Shown one piece after another: positions 1-8,770 of a DNA stretch of 41,132 nt. Source of the DNA: Pseudomonadota bacterium (lineage in GTDB: Bacteria; Pseudomonadota; Gammaproteobacteria; Burkholderiales; Chitinibacteraceae); contig JAPLQI010000099.1 of the NCBI GenBank assembly GCA_026399755.1, positions 1-41,132 of the forward strand, written 5' to 3'. Each line of letters opens with the position of its first letter. Position 1 is the first letter of the stretch. The position numbers and the translations under genes were made by a program. The notes beneath the pieces were generated by a model, which was not told the origin of the DNA, searched no databases, and was given only the letters and a program-made list of their open reading frames with translations.

Positions 1-1596
1 ATCGGCATGGGTAAAGATAAAGCTTATGTCAGCACTTGGAATTTAGAACGGATGGTGATCCGCGCCCAACAAAGCGCGGTGGCCATGGCCGAAGCGGTCG
101 CTATTTCGCCCGATGGTGAAGTCATCGATATGGCCGATGTACTGGAAGGCAGTATGGCCAACAGTAAAAACAAACGCACCGAGTTAATCGTCCGCATGAA
201 GGGCATGGCCGAACGGGCCCAAGAAATAGGCTACCGTGCTTACGCCATCACGCTGACTGCGCCAGGCTGTTACCACCGCTGCACCAGCGTTGGCGAAAAG
301 CCAAATTTAAAGCTGATCCTAAATAAAAAATGGAATGGTTTTAGCCAGCAACAAACCGCCAGCTATTTGACTAAATGCTGGGCGCAATGCCGCACCCAAT
401 TTAGCAAAGCCGAAATTGACTTTATGGGGCTGCGCACTTTAGAGCCGCACAAAGACGGCACCCCGCACTGGCACTTAATCTTTTTTGTGAAGCCGCAAAA
501 CGCCAGCGAAGCCCTTAAGATCATCCGCGATAAATATCTGCAAGCCGAAGCCAACGAAAAAAACGCCCAAAAAGTCCGCGTGAAGATCGACGCAATCAAA
601 CCACGCAAAGGCCAAGATATGGTTTACGCCGCCGTGGCCTATGCCATCGCCTACATCGCTAAAAATATTGACGGCTACAAAGTGGACGGCGATACCGAGG
701 CGGGTATGAGTGCCATCAATGGCGCACAGCGCGCCACGGTCTGGGCGCGTATTTTAGGTCGCCGTCAGTTCCAGATGTTTGGCACTGCGCCGGTCACGCC
801 TTACCGCGAATCCCGCCGCGTGCGCAAAGACGCCGAAACCCTATTGGAAGAACTCATTGCTCAGGATAAAGAGCCAGCCGTTGTCGAAGCCGCTAAGGGA
901 TTAATCGACGGAAATCTACAGCCCTGCATTACCGAAGCCATGAAAGCAATGAGAACAGGTCGCGCCGATGTGCTGGCCCCGCTCACTGCTTTACGCGACT
1001 TACATCTTGATGGCCAGATCGTTTGCCCCACTCGTATTTTGGGCAGCGCGTGGGACGCCGCCGACAAGGGCGACTTTAGAGCCTATATGGTCGCGATGGA
1101 AAACGACCCGCTGGAACTGGTGAAGCGCGAACAAATCAACGGCTATGGCGAAGTGGTCGCCGTTATTTGCGGCGTAAAGAGCCAGCGCGGCCAAGTGCTT
1201 ACCCATAAGGAAGGCTGGAAAGTGCAATGGGGGGCTAAAGGCAAAGCACGGCTAGGCAAAACTTGCCACGCCAAAAACGGCCCATTTAAGGGCGCATCGC
1301 ATATTGAATACAGCCCACACGAAGTCGCAGAAATGAAACGCGCCCAGAAGCAGAAACAAGAAGCCGTGTTTTTAGGTGTGGCTTTTGCCGCTGAAGCGAA
1401 GCGTAAGCGTTGGGAGAGGGCGAAGCCTTCGACCCTAGGTCATGTGGCATTAACTGTTTCCTGCACCTTGGATCAAGCACTTAATGATAAAGGCATAAGA
1501 AGAGAAGAAGCCCCACCGGATTTTAGTGAAAGGGCCAGATTAGTTGCTCAAAAGAACGCTGCAGCCGCTTATCTAGCAGAAAAAAGTAGAAGTTAA
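1..1596 (+). CDS. Phage P2 gpA-type replication endonuclease (HUH family), 5' end outside window
   Basis: Initiator protein for rolling-circle replication: it nicks one strand at an origin and becomes covalently attached through a tyrosine. Counting from the ATG at base 7, the metal-binding HUH motif is PHWHLIFF (H154, H156). The catalytic tyrosine region is AYAIAYIAKN (Y212, Y216, K219), the two-tyrosine pattern of the gpA group. The reading frame is open to base 1 and the family normally has a longer N-terminal part, so the gene is treated as truncated by the window edge rather than starting at base 7. The C-terminal 200 residues are less typical. It is the first visible gene of the element. 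The family assignment is firm; the host element type is not. Confidence 0.85.
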   Translation: MGMGKDKAYVSTWNLERMVIRAQQSAVAMAEAVAISPDGEVIDMADVLEGSMANSKNKRTELIVRMKGMAERAQEIGYRAYAITLTAPGCYHRCTSVGEKPNLKLILNKKWNGFSQQQTASYLTKCWAQCRTQFSKAEIDFMGLRTLEPHKDGTPHWHLIFFVKPQNASEALKIIRDKYLQAEANEKNAQKVRVKIDAIKPRKGQDMVYAAVAYAIAYIAKNIDGYKVDGDTEAGMSAINGAQRATVWARILGRRQFQMFGTAPVTPYRESRRVRKDAETLLEELIAQDKEPAVVEAAKGLIDGNLQPCITEAMKAMRTGRADVLAPLTALRDLHLDGQIVCPTRILGSAWDAADKGDFRAYMVAMENDPLELVKREQINGYGEVVAVICGVKSQRGQVLTHKEGWKVQWGAKGKARLGKTCHAKNGPFKGASHIEYSPHEVAEMKRAQKQKQEAVFLGVAFAAEAKRKRWERAKPSTLGHVALTVSCTLDQALNDKGIRREEAPPDFSERARLVAQKNAAAAYLAEKSRS

Positions 1597-1659
1597 AGCA
1601 CGGCCAAGGCATCGGCTCGCTTGAAAGAAACCATTTTTAAATTAATAGGAAAGCTAACC

Positions 1660-1935
1660 ATGATTCATCAAATTGATTACGACGAAGTCTTTCTCGAAAT
1701 CAGAGAACGCTTTATGGAAGAGAGGACGCCTTCCTCAATAGTAACCATGGCTGAATTCATATGCTCTTGTTACGGGGGAGAAGAGCTTGGCTATCTATTC
1801 GATTTAAAAAAACTTAGCTCTCTTGATTCTAAAAATTTTGAAAACTGCATGCTCATTGCTCAATACCGTAAATCTGCAGAATGGTCTGATACAAAATTCT
1901 ATGCGCTAGCGATGTTTGTAAAAATCTACATTTGA
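1660..1935 (+). CDS. Hypothetical protein, 91 aa
   Basis: I do not recognise this protein. The start at 1660 (MIHQIDYDEV) is chosen because AGGA at 1647-1650 sits at a good ribosome-binding distance; the upstream in-frame TTG at 1621 has no such site. It is predicted to be mainly helical, with no signal peptide and no clear membrane segment. Codon use and base composition are clearly more AT-rich than the replication gene before it, suggesting cargo of different origin. It lies between the replication endonuclease and the recombination genes, a position where phages and satellites often carry small accessory genes. No function is proposed. Confidence 0.6.
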   Translation: MIHQIDYDEVFLEIRERFMEERTPSSIVTMAEFICSCYGGEELGYLFDLKKLSSLDSKNFENCMLIAQYRKSAEWSDTKFYALAMFVKIYI

Positions 1936-2013
1936 ATTGGTTCACTGATTGCCCGCTATGTAATACGCCAATTTAAATAAATATTTTTTAGATTAAAAGA
2001 AAGGAAAACAGTA

Positions 2014-2376
2014 ATGGAAAAGTGCTACAGCATTTCTGGTGAAGATTTCAACTTACTTTCAATGAGCGATGTTATTGACGCGCTTAGCTCTGAAGGAAAT
2101 CTAACAGTCGGAGCGACCTATCATTCAGCTGATGCAGCCACCCCAACAGCTTCAAGCTTCTTCAATATCGAAAATCTCATGAACGACATGACATCTAGCG
2201 CAGAAGAAGAAGTTGGTGAGTGGGCCGACTTCTTTCCTGATGTAAGCGATGAAGAAGTTGCAGAGCTTGAACAAATAATTTCTAAATGGCTTGATGAAAA
2301 AGTGCCGGTTACATTTTTTAAGGCTAGCAACATCAAAACTCACAAAATCAAAATCGCCGACTTGCAACGTGCATAA
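2014..2376 (+). CDS. Hypothetical acidic protein, 120 aa
   Basis: I do not recognise this protein. A good ribosome-binding site (AAAGGAAAA, about 2000-2008) precedes the ATG. The middle of the protein is strongly acidic (EEEVGEWADFF, then DVSDEEVAELEQ) and the C-terminal part is basic, with no signal peptide or membrane segment. Small acidic proteins in mobile elements are sometimes DNA mimics or inhibitors, but nothing here proves that. The 78 bases before it are very AT-rich (TTTAAATAAATATTTTTTAG) and may hold a promoter. Confidence 0.55.
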   Translation: MEKCYSISGEDFNLLSMSDVIDALSSEGNLTVGATYHSADAATPTASSFFNIENLMNDMTSSAEEEVGEWADFFPDVSDEEVAELEQIISKWLDEKVPVTFFKASNIKTHKIKIADLQRA

Positions 2377-2398
2377 AAATAAATAGTGAGTAATAAAC

Positions 2399-2704
2399 AT
2401 GAGCAACAAACAGAAATTTAATCAATGGATGCAGGAGACGTTTAAAGGATACAGAGTAAACCGTGAAGACTTACTCTATATCGCATGGAATTCTCAGCAA
2501 ACCATTATAGATTCCCTGAAAGAGCAGCTTTCAGAGTTTCAACTACAAGAGCCAATTCGATATGAGGTAAAACATAAGGGTGATAGAGACGACTATTGGA
2601 TGACATGCTCAAATAAACATGCGCAATTTATATTAAATGACACGGCTTCTTTAGGTGAATGGCAAATACGTAAGAGTTACACAATTATAAAAGGGGCAAG
2701 CTAA
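2399..2704 (+). CDS. Hypothetical protein, 101 aa
   Basis: I do not recognise this protein. It starts 22 bases after the previous gene, and its stop overlaps the next start by one base (TAATG), so it is probably co-translated with the zinc-finger gene downstream. It is polar and mixed alpha/beta, with the segment RDDYWMTCSNKHAQ near residues 60-75, and has no signal peptide. Base composition is low in GC, like its two upstream neighbours. It is a plausible small phage or plasmid gene of unknown role. Confidence 0.55.
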   Translation: MSNKQKFNQWMQETFKGYRVNREDLLYIAWNSQQTIIDSLKEQLSEFQLQEPIRYEVKHKGDRDDYWMTCSNKHAQFILNDTASLGEWQIRKSYTIIKGAS

Positions 2705-2943
2705 TGAGTAATTTAATCGACCACGCTTGTGACGTATCCGAAATGCTAAGGGTAAGCGCCATAGAGCGGCATTTTGAGGCGGCAAAGCAAAACACCAACC
2801 AAACACCACAGCCCAACGGCGAGTGCCGCTGGTGCGAGGCAATAGCCGTAAACGACGCAGTATTTTGCTGCGAAGAGTGCGCCAAGGACTGGCAAGGGCA
2901 TAACGCTATGAAACAAAAAGCCAAGCTCATCGCAGGCAGATAA
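2704..2943 (+). CDS. Small zinc-finger protein, 79 aa (phage DksA/TraR-like type)
   Basis: Two cysteine pairs, CRWC (about residues 41-44) and CCEEC (about 54-58), followed by an AKDW segment, make a compact treble-clef-like zinc-binding unit. The N-terminus (DHACDVSEMLRVSAIERH) resembles small phage proteins grouped with TraR/DksA regulators, which bind RNA polymerase. The C-terminal layout also resembles a separate group of small phage proteins with paired Cys motifs, so a transcription role is only inferred. It starts on the stop codon of the upstream gene and is 12 bases from the excisionase-like gene. GC content rises again here towards the level of the recombinase gene. Confidence 0.6.
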   Translation: MSNLIDHACDVSEMLRVSAIERHFEAAKQNTNQTPQPNGECRWCEAIAVNDAVFCCEECAKDWQGHNAMKQKAKLIAGR

Positions 2944-2955
2944 AAGGACACTCCT

Positions 2956-3357
2956 ATGCAAATCCTCCCAAGGCTTATTCGTAAAAGCGATGCACCTGCC
3001 TATCTAGGCATGAATAAAAACGAGTTTACAAAGACAGTCGAGCCTAATGTTGTGGCCGTTCCCATCGGCATTCAGGGTGTCGCATTTGACCGGCTCGACT
3101 TAGATGAGTGGGTCACGCATTACAAACAAGACGTTGGTTTTCAGCGTATCAATGGCCGCAGAGTACCAGCCGCCAATATTCCAAAGACTGGCCCCGTAGA
3201 AAGAAAACATAAAGAGATATCAACATGGCAAGAAAGAATATCACCGGTCTTACGCTCAGGTCAGGTGCCTGGCACATCGACAAACAAATTAAGGGGTACG
3301 GACGACTTTGCGAAAGCACTGGCACAGGCGACAGGGAAGAAGCAGAAAGCTACTTAA
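2956..3357 (+). CDS. Excisionase-like helix-turn-helix protein
   Basis: A 133-aa protein of the type found directly upstream of tyrosine recombinases in proteobacterial islands. It has an N-terminal winged-helix-like segment (residues about 5-55, with DAPAYLGMNKNEF as the helix-turn-helix entry and FDRLDLDEWVTHY as its end). A basic tail ends in GTSTNKLRGTDDFAKAL and KKQK. Such proteins usually act as excisionases or control the integrase, binding DNA near att. The last 133 bases are read in a second frame as the start of the integrase. The tail looks like that of related proteins as I remember them, so the overlap appears genuine. The ATG at 2956 follows AAAGGACACTCCT, a good ribosome-binding site. 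Confidence 0.7.
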   Translation: MQILPRLIRKSDAPAYLGMNKNEFTKTVEPNVVAVPIGIQGVAFDRLDLDEWVTHYKQDVGFQRINGRRVPAANIPKTGPVERKHKEISTWQERISPVLRSGQVPGTSTNKLRGTDDFAKALAQATGKKQKAT

Positions 3358-4391
3358 TCCACCGGCTAGAGGCAATACGTAATGCCACGGTTTATGGCAT
3401 TCGGCCAGAGCGGATCTGGCGAGAGGCCGCAACGAAATACTTGCGGGATAATTTAGAGCAGCCTTCTATTAGATTAACGGCCCTCATTTTTTCTCAACTG
3501 GATCCATTTATTGGTAATTGCCCATTAAATAAATTACACGACGGTACATTAGCCGCATTTATTGAAGCCCGTCTATTGCAGGGGGTTAGCCATCGCACCA
3601 TCAATATGGCCCTAGAGAAAGTTATCCGAGTATTAAATCTAGCCTCTCGCAGTTGGCGCGATGAACACGGGATGACGTGGCTTGATTCACCCCCAATGAT
3701 TGCAAAGCTAAACGAAAAAGAAACCGCCCGCGAGCCCTACCCTCTTAATTTTGATGAACAGCGATATTTGATGATTGAGCTGCCAGAGCATTTAAAAAGA
3801 ATGGCATTATTTAAGGTAAATGTTGGGGTACGAGAACAAGAGGTCTGCAAATTGCGCTGGGAATGGGAAGTAAAAATCCCAGAATTAAATACCAGCGTTT
3901 TTGTTGTGCCTTGGAATTTTGGCGGAAGAGATGGCGCACGCGGTGTAAAAAATGGAGATGACCGAGTGATCATTTTAAATGAAATGGCAAAACAGGTTAT
4001 AAGCAATCAGCGCGGAATTGATGAGGAATGGGTATTCCCATATGAAGGCCGGTGCCTAGCAAGAATGAATGATCACGCTTGGCGTAAAGCAAGAAACAGG
4101 GCTGCAGAGCGGATGGCAGAAGAAACTAAGCGGCCTTTCTGTGAAGGACTCGCCAATGTGAGGGTACACGACTTAAAGCACACCTTTGGCAGACGCTTAC
4201 GGGCGGCTGGTGTAAGTCATGAAGACCGGCAGGTGTTGCTAGGTCATACTAATGGCAACGTCACGACACACTACTCCGCCGCTGAACTGAGCCAGTTAAT
4301 AGATGCCGCAAACAAAGTGACAGAAGACCTGTCCCGCAAAACTCCCGCGCTTACCTTAATCAGAAGCACAAAAAGAAAAAAGGCCACTTAA
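3225..4391 (+). CDS. Tyrosine recombinase / site-specific integrase
   Basis: A 388-aa phage integrase that catalyses integration and excision, here probably at tRNA-Pro. Catalytic residues visible are R203 (GVREQEVCKLRW), K242 (GVKNGDD), the box II motif HDLKHTFGRRLR (H315), H341 (LLGH) and the nucleophile Y350 (TTHYS). The second catalytic arginine of the usual H-x-x-R is lysine here (K318), a variant I remember as common in this integrase group. The N-terminal 60 residues form the arm-binding part and overlap the excisionase-like gene in another frame. The start at 3225 gives the expected N-terminus for the group. It ends 28 bases from the tRNA gene. Confidence 0.92.
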   Translation: MARKNITGLTLRSGAWHIDKQIKGYGRLCESTGTGDREEAESYLIHRLEAIRNATVYGIRPERIWREAATKYLRDNLEQPSIRLTALIFSQLDPFIGNCPLNKLHDGTLAAFIEARLLQGVSHRTINMALEKVIRVLNLASRSWRDEHGMTWLDSPPMIAKLNEKETAREPYPLNFDEQRYLMIELPEHLKRMALFKVNVGVREQEVCKLRWEWEVKIPELNTSVFVVPWNFGGRDGARGVKNGDDRVIILNEMAKQVISNQRGIDEEWVFPYEGRCLARMNDHAWRKARNRAAERMAEETKRPFCEGLANVRVHDLKHTFGRRLRAAGVSHEDRQVLLGHTNGNVTTHYSAAELSQLIDAANKVTEDLSRKTPALTLIRSTKRKKAT

Positions 4392-4403
4392 AAAGCGGCC
4401 TTT
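4379..4403 (+). terminator. Possible weak terminator after the integrase
   Basis: AAAGGCC (4379-4385) pairs with GGCCTTT (4397-4403) around an 11-base loop that contains the integrase stop codon. Only a short T run follows, so this is a weak terminator at best. It would separate plus-strand element transcription from the opposing tRNA-Pro. Confidence 0.4.
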
Positions 4404-4419
4404 AATCAAGTACTTAAGC

Positions 4420-4496
4420 TGGTCGGAATGAGAGGATTCGAACCTCCGACCCCTTGCACCCCATGCAAGTGCGCTACCGGGCTGCGCCACATTCCG
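4420..4496 (-). tRNA. tRNA-Pro (anticodon GGG)
   Basis: A 77-nt cloverleaf on the minus strand with encoded CCA (4420-4422). The acceptor stem is CGGAATG, the anticodon stem CTTGC/GCAAG encloses loop ATGGGGT (anticodon GGG), and the T-arm reads GGAGGTTCGAATCC. It is the last gene of the thrS-to-merR block and the likely insertion target of the element on its 3' side. The element has left the whole tRNA intact. Confidence 0.97.
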
Positions 4497-4508
4497 AACT
4501 CAGGGCGC

Positions 4509-4537
4509 ATTATATCTTACGGCCCCTTGCTTGACTA
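4509..4537 (-). promoter_or_regulatory. Promoter of tRNA-Pro
   Basis: Minus strand: -10 TATAAT (4509-4514, perfect match) and -35 TAGTCA (4532-4537, 4 of 6) with a 17-base spacer. A GC-rich discriminator (GCGCCC) follows the -10, as in stringently controlled stable-RNA promoters. The -35 overlaps one arm of a hairpin, CTTGCTTG (4526-4533) with CAAGCAAG (4548-4555). Confidence 0.8.
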
Positions 4538-4568
4538 GTCATCCAACCAAGCAAGTAATGCTTCTAAT

Positions 4569-4874
4569 TCATGACGCAATTCTGTCAGCATCTCCTCGAA
4601 GCGCTGATAGTTGGTTGCGAGCACCGCTGATGGTAAAGCCTTGTTCGTAAAGTAGGGAGCGGATCCGCCGAACTAGCAGCACTTCATGGTGCTGATAGTA
4701 GCGACGATTGCCGCGCCGTTTTACAGGCTTTAATTGCGTGAATTCCTGCTCCCAGTAACGCAGCACATGCGGCTTTACGCCACACAGCTCGCTGACTTCA
4801 CCAATGGTGAAGTAGCGTTTTGCTGGGATAGAGGGTAGATCACTGGTCGGTATGACGAGGCTGATGCTTTGCAT
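4569..4874 (-). CDS. MerR-family transcriptional regulator, C-terminus probably frameshifted
   Basis: The N-terminal MerR winged helix-turn-helix is clear: [22 protein letters not shown], then [14 protein letters not shown] and [20 protein letters not shown] (residues about 20-85). This is the regulator conserved downstream of ihfA in beta- and gammaproteobacteria; its target is not known to me. Its start overlaps ihfA by 35 bases. The frame ends after 101 aa with a non-typical tail ([12 protein letters not shown]). The +1 frame continues from the same place as [21 protein letters not shown], ending at 4535. That is a leucine-rich helix like the dimerisation helix ending other members, so one base has probably been lost or gained near 4590-4610. 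Confidence 0.85.
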   Translation of the reverse strand: MQSISLVIPTSDLPSIPAKRYFTIGEVSELCGVKPHVLRYWEQEFTQLKPVKRRGNRRYYQHHEVLLVRRIRSLLYEQGFTISGARNQLSALRGDADRIAS

Positions 4875-5187
4875 AGTGACTTTCGACCATTCCCTTCAGC
4901 TTTTGACTGGCGTGGAAAGTAACCACGCGCCGAGCGGAGATTGGGATTTCTTCGCCTGTTTTAGGATTACGCCCAGGACGTTGTGGCTTGTCTCTGAGCT
5001 GAAAATTGCCAAAGCCGGAGAGTTTCACCGAGTCGCCCTCAGAAAGGGACGTGCGGATTTCCTCAAAGAAGGCTTCGACCATGTCTTTGGCTTCACGCTT
5101 ATTTAAACCAACCTTGTCGAATAACATATCGGCCAAGTCAGCTTTAGTAAGCGTCATCATAGTAGTGGGGGTGTACTGCATTAGCAT
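4840..5187 (-). CDS. ihfA: Integration host factor subunit alpha
   Basis: DNA-bending nucleoid protein that pairs with IHF-beta and assists recombination, replication and sigma-54 promoters. The HU/IHF fold is plain: [24 protein letters not shown], then [13 protein letters not shown], and the DNA-intercalating arm [22 protein letters not shown]. The frame opens at 5187, on the pheT stop (TAATG), with GAGAG just upstream. The family's usual start corresponds to ATG at 5157 (MTLTKAD), so the first ten residues may not be real. It is translationally linked to pheT before it and to the MerR gene after it. Confidence 0.95.
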   Translation of the reverse strand: MLMQYTPTTMMTLTKADLADMLFDKVGLNKREAKDMVEAFFEEIRTSLSEGDSVKLSGFGNFQLRDKPQRPGRNPKTGEEIPISARRVVTFHASQKLKGMVESHYAKHQPRHTDQ

Positions 5188-7541
5188 TAGACTCTCAACG
5201 TCGCACCGTTTGCTTCGGCGGCACGGATCATGTCCGCGACGACGGCGTCGACTTCCTCATCAGTAAGAGTTTTGTGATTATCTTGCATTAACATCTTGAA
5301 AGCAAGGCTTTTTTTACCTTCTGGAACACCTTTTCCACGGTAGACATCGAACACTTCTGATGCTATGAGGAGCGGGTTTTTCAGCTTGGCGAATGCCGCT
5401 TGTAGTGTTGCCACCGTCAAGCTTTCATCTGCCAGTAAGGCAAGGTCACGACGGACAATTTGTAGCTTGGATACTGGCTTAGCTGTAAGCGCATCTACAC
5501 TTACAAGCGCTTCCACGTCCAATTCAAACAAAACTGGCGCCGTGCCTAAATCGTACGATTGCACCCATTTAGGATGCAGCTCGCCAATCACTCCAACCAC
5601 GATGCCATTAAGTAAAACTTCGGCAGCACGGCCAGGATGCAGGGCTGGATGATCCACACGACGAAAATCTGCTTTGCGCGGAGCAAGCAGAGCTTCAACA
5701 TCGGCTTTTACATCATAAAAATCAACGTGTTGCTTAGCGACACCCCACTGCTCTGCACTGCGATGGCCCCATGCCAAGCCCGCAATTTTCTCAGGCTGAG
5801 CATCGGCTGCTGTGCCATTAAATACGCGAGCTAGCTCAAAGAGGCGCACACGTTCTTGCTTGCGCTTTTGATTACCTTGCAGGGCAGAGATCAGGCCGCC
5901 AAACAAGCTGGAGCGCATCACGCTCATCTGGCTGGCGATAGGGTTAAGCAATTTAACTGGGCTGGTGTTGCCCGCAAAATCAGCTTCCCATTTTTCTTCA
6001 ACAAAGGCGTAGCTAATGGCTTCAAAATAATCGCGGGAAACCATAACTGACTTCAATACAGCCTTTTCACGACGGTCTCCCTGCTGCGGCAGCATCACTA
6101 GACGTGATGCAGACGGTGCAACAGGAATATTGTCGTAGCCAAACAGACGCGCGATTTCTTCGATCAGATCTTCTTCGATTTCGATATCAAATCGGAAAGA
6201 AGGTGGCGTTACGGTAATCACATCACCAGCGAGAGTCGTTGGCAGCGCCAAACGCGCCAGCAAAGCGAGAATTTCATCTGCAGATAGCTTAATGCCCAAT
6301 ACTTTAGCCACGCGTGACACACGCAGCGCTACGGCTGGGCGAGCTGGCAGCTCAGCCTGCGCCTCTGTAACTGGACCTGCTTCACCGCCGCAGATATCCA
6401 GAATCAGCTGTGTGGCACGCTCAAGCGCGTTCACCACATTGGCAAAGTCGATACCGCGCTCGAAGCGATGTGAGCTATCGGAGCTAAAACCAACACGACG
6501 TGAGCGCCCCGCAATAATGCTCGGCGCAAAGAAGGCGGATTCTAAAAAGATATTGCGTGTGCCAGCCACTACAGACGATGCTAGGCCGCCCATAATACCT
6601 GCCAGCGCTAAGGGCTGTGCCGCATCCGCAATCACCAGCATATCGGCTTCAAGCATCAGCTCTTTTTCATTCAGCAGCGTAATTTTTTCGCCCTGCTGAG
6701 CAAAGCGAGCCTGAATGCCGCCTTCCAGCTTATCTGCATCAAAGGCGTGCATAGGCTGACCGAGTTCTAACAAGACATAGTTGGTTACGTCAACAATCGC
6801 CGAGATAGAACGTAAGCCTGAGCGCTCTAAGCGTTGCTTCATCCAATCTGGCGTCACAGCCGCTTGATTTACATTTTTGATTACACGACCCGCATAACGT
6901 GGGCATGCAGCGCCCGCGTTCAGCGCTACGGCAATGACATCATCACACGTCGGTACGACGGCTTTAATTTCAAGCGGCTTAAGCACGGCATCTGTTAAAG
7001 CAGCGACTTCGCGTGCGATGCCTTTGATAGACAAGCAATCAGTACGGTTTGGTGTGAGCTTTAAAGTCAGTAAACGATCATCAAGCTGCAAGTATTCGCG
7101 AATGGGCATACCAATAGGCGCATCGCTTGGCAAAATCATCAGGCCATCTGCATCGCTTGGCATGCCTAATTCGTCACCCGAGCACAGCATCCCAAAGGAT
7201 TCAACCCCACGAACCTTAGCTTTTTTGATATTAAAATCGCCAGGCAAAGCAGCCCCAACGCGGGCACAAGGCACTTTAATGCCGGGGGCTACATTCGGTG
7301 CACCGCACACGATTTGCAACGGCTCAGCCTCGCCCACATTCACGCTGCAAACATTCAGTTTGTCGGCGTTTTCATGCTTGGTAACAGACAACACCTCTGC
7401 CACAAACACTTGAGTAAACTCAGGGGCAGCAGGGTCATTTTCTTCTACTTCTAAACCGGCCATCGTCAATAAATGAGCCAGCTGTTCAGAATTTAGTGCT
7501 GGGTTTACCCAGCTACGCAACCATTGTTCAGAAAATTTCAT
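5187..7541 (-). CDS. pheT: Phenylalanyl-tRNA synthetase beta subunit
   Basis: 784-aa beta chain of the alpha2-beta2 enzyme that charges tRNA-Phe in the cytoplasm; it carries tRNA binding and editing. The start [14 protein letters not shown] at 7541 matches the family and has AGGTG six bases upstream; an in-frame GTG three codons earlier is rejected. Visible parts are the tRNA-binding EMAP-like domain (about residues 40-150, with [10 protein letters not shown]), the B3/B4 editing region (about 210-380), the B5 domain (about 400-475) and the C-terminal anticodon-binding domain (from about 690, [12 protein letters not shown]). Length is normal. It lies downstream of pheS and overlaps the next start by one base. 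Confidence 0.97.
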   Translation of the reverse strand: MKFSEQWLRSWVNPALNSEQLAHLLTMAGLEVEENDPAAPEFTQVFVAEVLSVTKHENADKLNVCSVNVGEAEPLQIVCGAPNVAPGIKVPCARVGAALPGDFNIKKAKVRGVESFGMLCSGDELGMPSDADGLMILPSDAPIGMPIREYLQLDDRLLTLKLTPNRTDCLSIKGIAREVAALTDAVLKPLEIKAVVPTCDDVIAVALNAGAACPRYAGRVIKNVNQAAVTPDWMKQRLERSGLRSISAIVDVTNYVLLELGQPMHAFDADKLEGGIQARFAQQGEKITLLNEKELMLEADMLVIADAAQPLALAGIMGGLASSVVAGTRNIFLESAFFAPSIIAGRSRRVGFSSDSSHRFERGIDFANVVNALERATQLILDICGGEAGPVTEAQAELPARPAVALRVSRVAKVLGIKLSADEILALLARLALPTTLAGDVITVTPPSFRFDIEIEEDLIEEIARLFGYDNIPVAPSASRLVMLPQQGDRREKAVLKSVMVSRDYFEAISYAFVEEKWEADFAGNTSPVKLLNPIASQMSVMRSSLFGGLISALQGNQKRKQERVRLFELARVFNGTAADAQPEKIAGLAWGHRSAEQWGVAKQHVDFYDVKADVEALLAPRKADFRRVDHPALHPGRAAEVLLNGIVVGVIGELHPKWVQSYDLGTAPVLFELDVEALVSVDALTAKPVSKLQIVRRDLALLADESLTVATLQAAFAKLKNPLLIASEVFDVYRGKGVPEGKKSLAFKMLMQDNHKTLTDEEVDAVVADMIRAAEANGATLRV

Positions 7542-7644
7542 CACTCGCACCTACAGATGCGCGGACGGTACAACATCCGCTGTAGAAAGCCAGCCAAAGC
7601 AGATCTCTTAAAGAGCTGCTTTAGCTGCGCCACTTTTCAATTTA

Positions 7645-8631
7645 TTACTTGAACTGTTCGAGGAAGGAAATATCGTTCTCGAAGAAGAGACGTAAATCAT
7701 TTACGCCGTAATACAGCATCGCGAAACGATCCAGACCAATACCAAAGGCAAAGCCGGTAAATTTTTCGCTATCGATGCCCACATTCTTCAGCACATTGGG
7801 GTGCACCATGCCGCAACCGCCCACTTCCATCCAGCCCTTAGACCACTTTACGTCGATCTCAGCCGAAGGCTCGGTAAAGGGGAAGAAAGAGGGGCGAAAG
7901 CGCACTTCCAGATCATCACGTTCAAAGAACTGACGTAGAAAGCTAACAATCACGCTTTTTAAATCGGCAAAGGAGACATCCTGATCAACCCACAGGCCTT
8001 CCATCTGATGGAACATCGGCGAATGTGTGGCGTCAGAATCAACACGGTAAACACGGCCCGGCGCGATAATTTTAATCGGCGGCTCGTGGCTTTCCATGTA
8101 ACGCGCTTGAATCGGTGAAGTATGCGTGCGCAACACTTCGCCACCTTCTACATAAAAGGTGTCTTGCATGCCGCGAGCAGGATGATCTGGCGGCAGATTC
8201 AAGGCTTCAAAATTGTAAAAATCTGTTTCGATTTCGGGGCCATCGGCCACAGCGAAACCCATTGAGTGAAACAATGCTTCAATGCGCTCACGCACCTTAG
8301 TCACTGGATGCAAACCACCCGCAGCAAGGCCACGGCCCGGCAAGGTGATATCCAGTGCTTCAGCGGCCAGCTGCTTTGCCAGTTTTTCATTGGCAAGCGC
8401 TTCACGACGCGCATTCAGCGAGGCTTCAAAAGCTTGTTTAGCCTGATTAACAACTGCACCAAAAGATTTTTTTTCTTCGGGCGGCAAGGTGGCTAACTGT
8501 TTTAAGAGCGCAGAAATCTCGCCCTGTTTGCCAATAAATTGCGCCTTGGCATTTTCAAGTTCGTTCGGGTCATTGGTTGCATTTAATGCAGCCAGGCCTT
8601 TTTCCAGAATCGCTTGTACGTTATCAACCAT
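7645..8631 (-). CDS. pheS: Phenylalanyl-tRNA synthetase alpha subunit
   Basis: 328-aa catalytic alpha chain that activates Phe and transfers it to tRNA-Phe. An N-terminal coiled-coil arm (about residues 1-90) contacts tRNA. The class II core follows, with motif 2 around [11 protein letters not shown] and motif 3 around [17 protein letters not shown], ending [16 protein letters not shown] as expected. It lies 103 bases before pheT and about 140 bases after rplT, with a terminator in between. It therefore needs either read-through or its own promoter, which I could not identify with confidence. Confidence 0.97.
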   Translation of the reverse strand: MVDNVQAILEKGLAALNATNDPNELENAKAQFIGKQGEISALLKQLATLPPEEKKSFGAVVNQAKQAFEASLNARREALANEKLAKQLAAEALDITLPGRGLAAGGLHPVTKVRERIEALFHSMGFAVADGPEIETDFYNFEALNLPPDHPARGMQDTFYVEGGEVLRTHTSPIQARYMESHEPPIKIIAPGRVYRVDSDATHSPMFHQMEGLWVDQDVSFADLKSVIVSFLRQFFERDDLEVRFRPSFFPFTEPSAEIDVKWSKGWMEVGGCGMVHPNVLKNVGIDSEKFTGFAFGIGLDRFAMLYYGVNDLRLFFENDISFLEQFK

Positions 8632-8726
8632 GATCTTGCGGCAATCTCAGGCAAATTGTTTTGCTTAAGCTGACATTTCAACAAAGAAAATCAGTAAAAG
8701 CATCCCCTTGGATAAACCAAAGGAAT

Positions 8727-8751
8727 AAAAAAGGGAGGCCAGAAGCCTCCC
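8727..8751 (-). terminator. Intrinsic terminator between rplT and pheS
   Basis: Minus strand: GGGAGGC and GCCTCCC form a 7-bp stem around a 5-base loop, followed by TTTTTT (A run at 8727-8732 on the plus strand). It sits 20 bases after the rplT stop and would separate ribosomal-protein transcription from pheST, perhaps partially. Confidence 0.8.
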
Positions 8752-8770
8752 CCTCTTGTCGACCAGCCGA

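Larger units (their letters stand above)
1..4419. mobile_element. Right end of an integrated phage-like element next to tRNA-Pro
   Basis: A run of plus-strand genes (gpA-type replication endonuclease, small unknown genes, zinc-finger protein, excisionase-like protein, tyrosine recombinase) ends 29 bases before the 3' end of tRNA-Pro(GGG). Beyond that tRNA lies a conserved chromosomal block on the other strand. Recombinase genes sitting against a tRNA 3' end are the classic arrangement of tRNA-integrated prophages and islands. The left end, the second att copy and any structural genes are outside the window, so it is not possible to say whether this is a complete prophage, a satellite or a plasmid-like island. 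The exact right boundary is inferred: the crossover core probably overlaps the 3' half of the tRNA. Confidence 0.8.

Noticed and set aside
8632-8726. Short ORF MLLLIFFVEMSA before pheS as a phenylalanine leader peptide
   Set aside because: Only two Phe codons, the SD-like GGGG touches the ATG, and the only terminator lies before it rather than after it, so no attenuator can be built.
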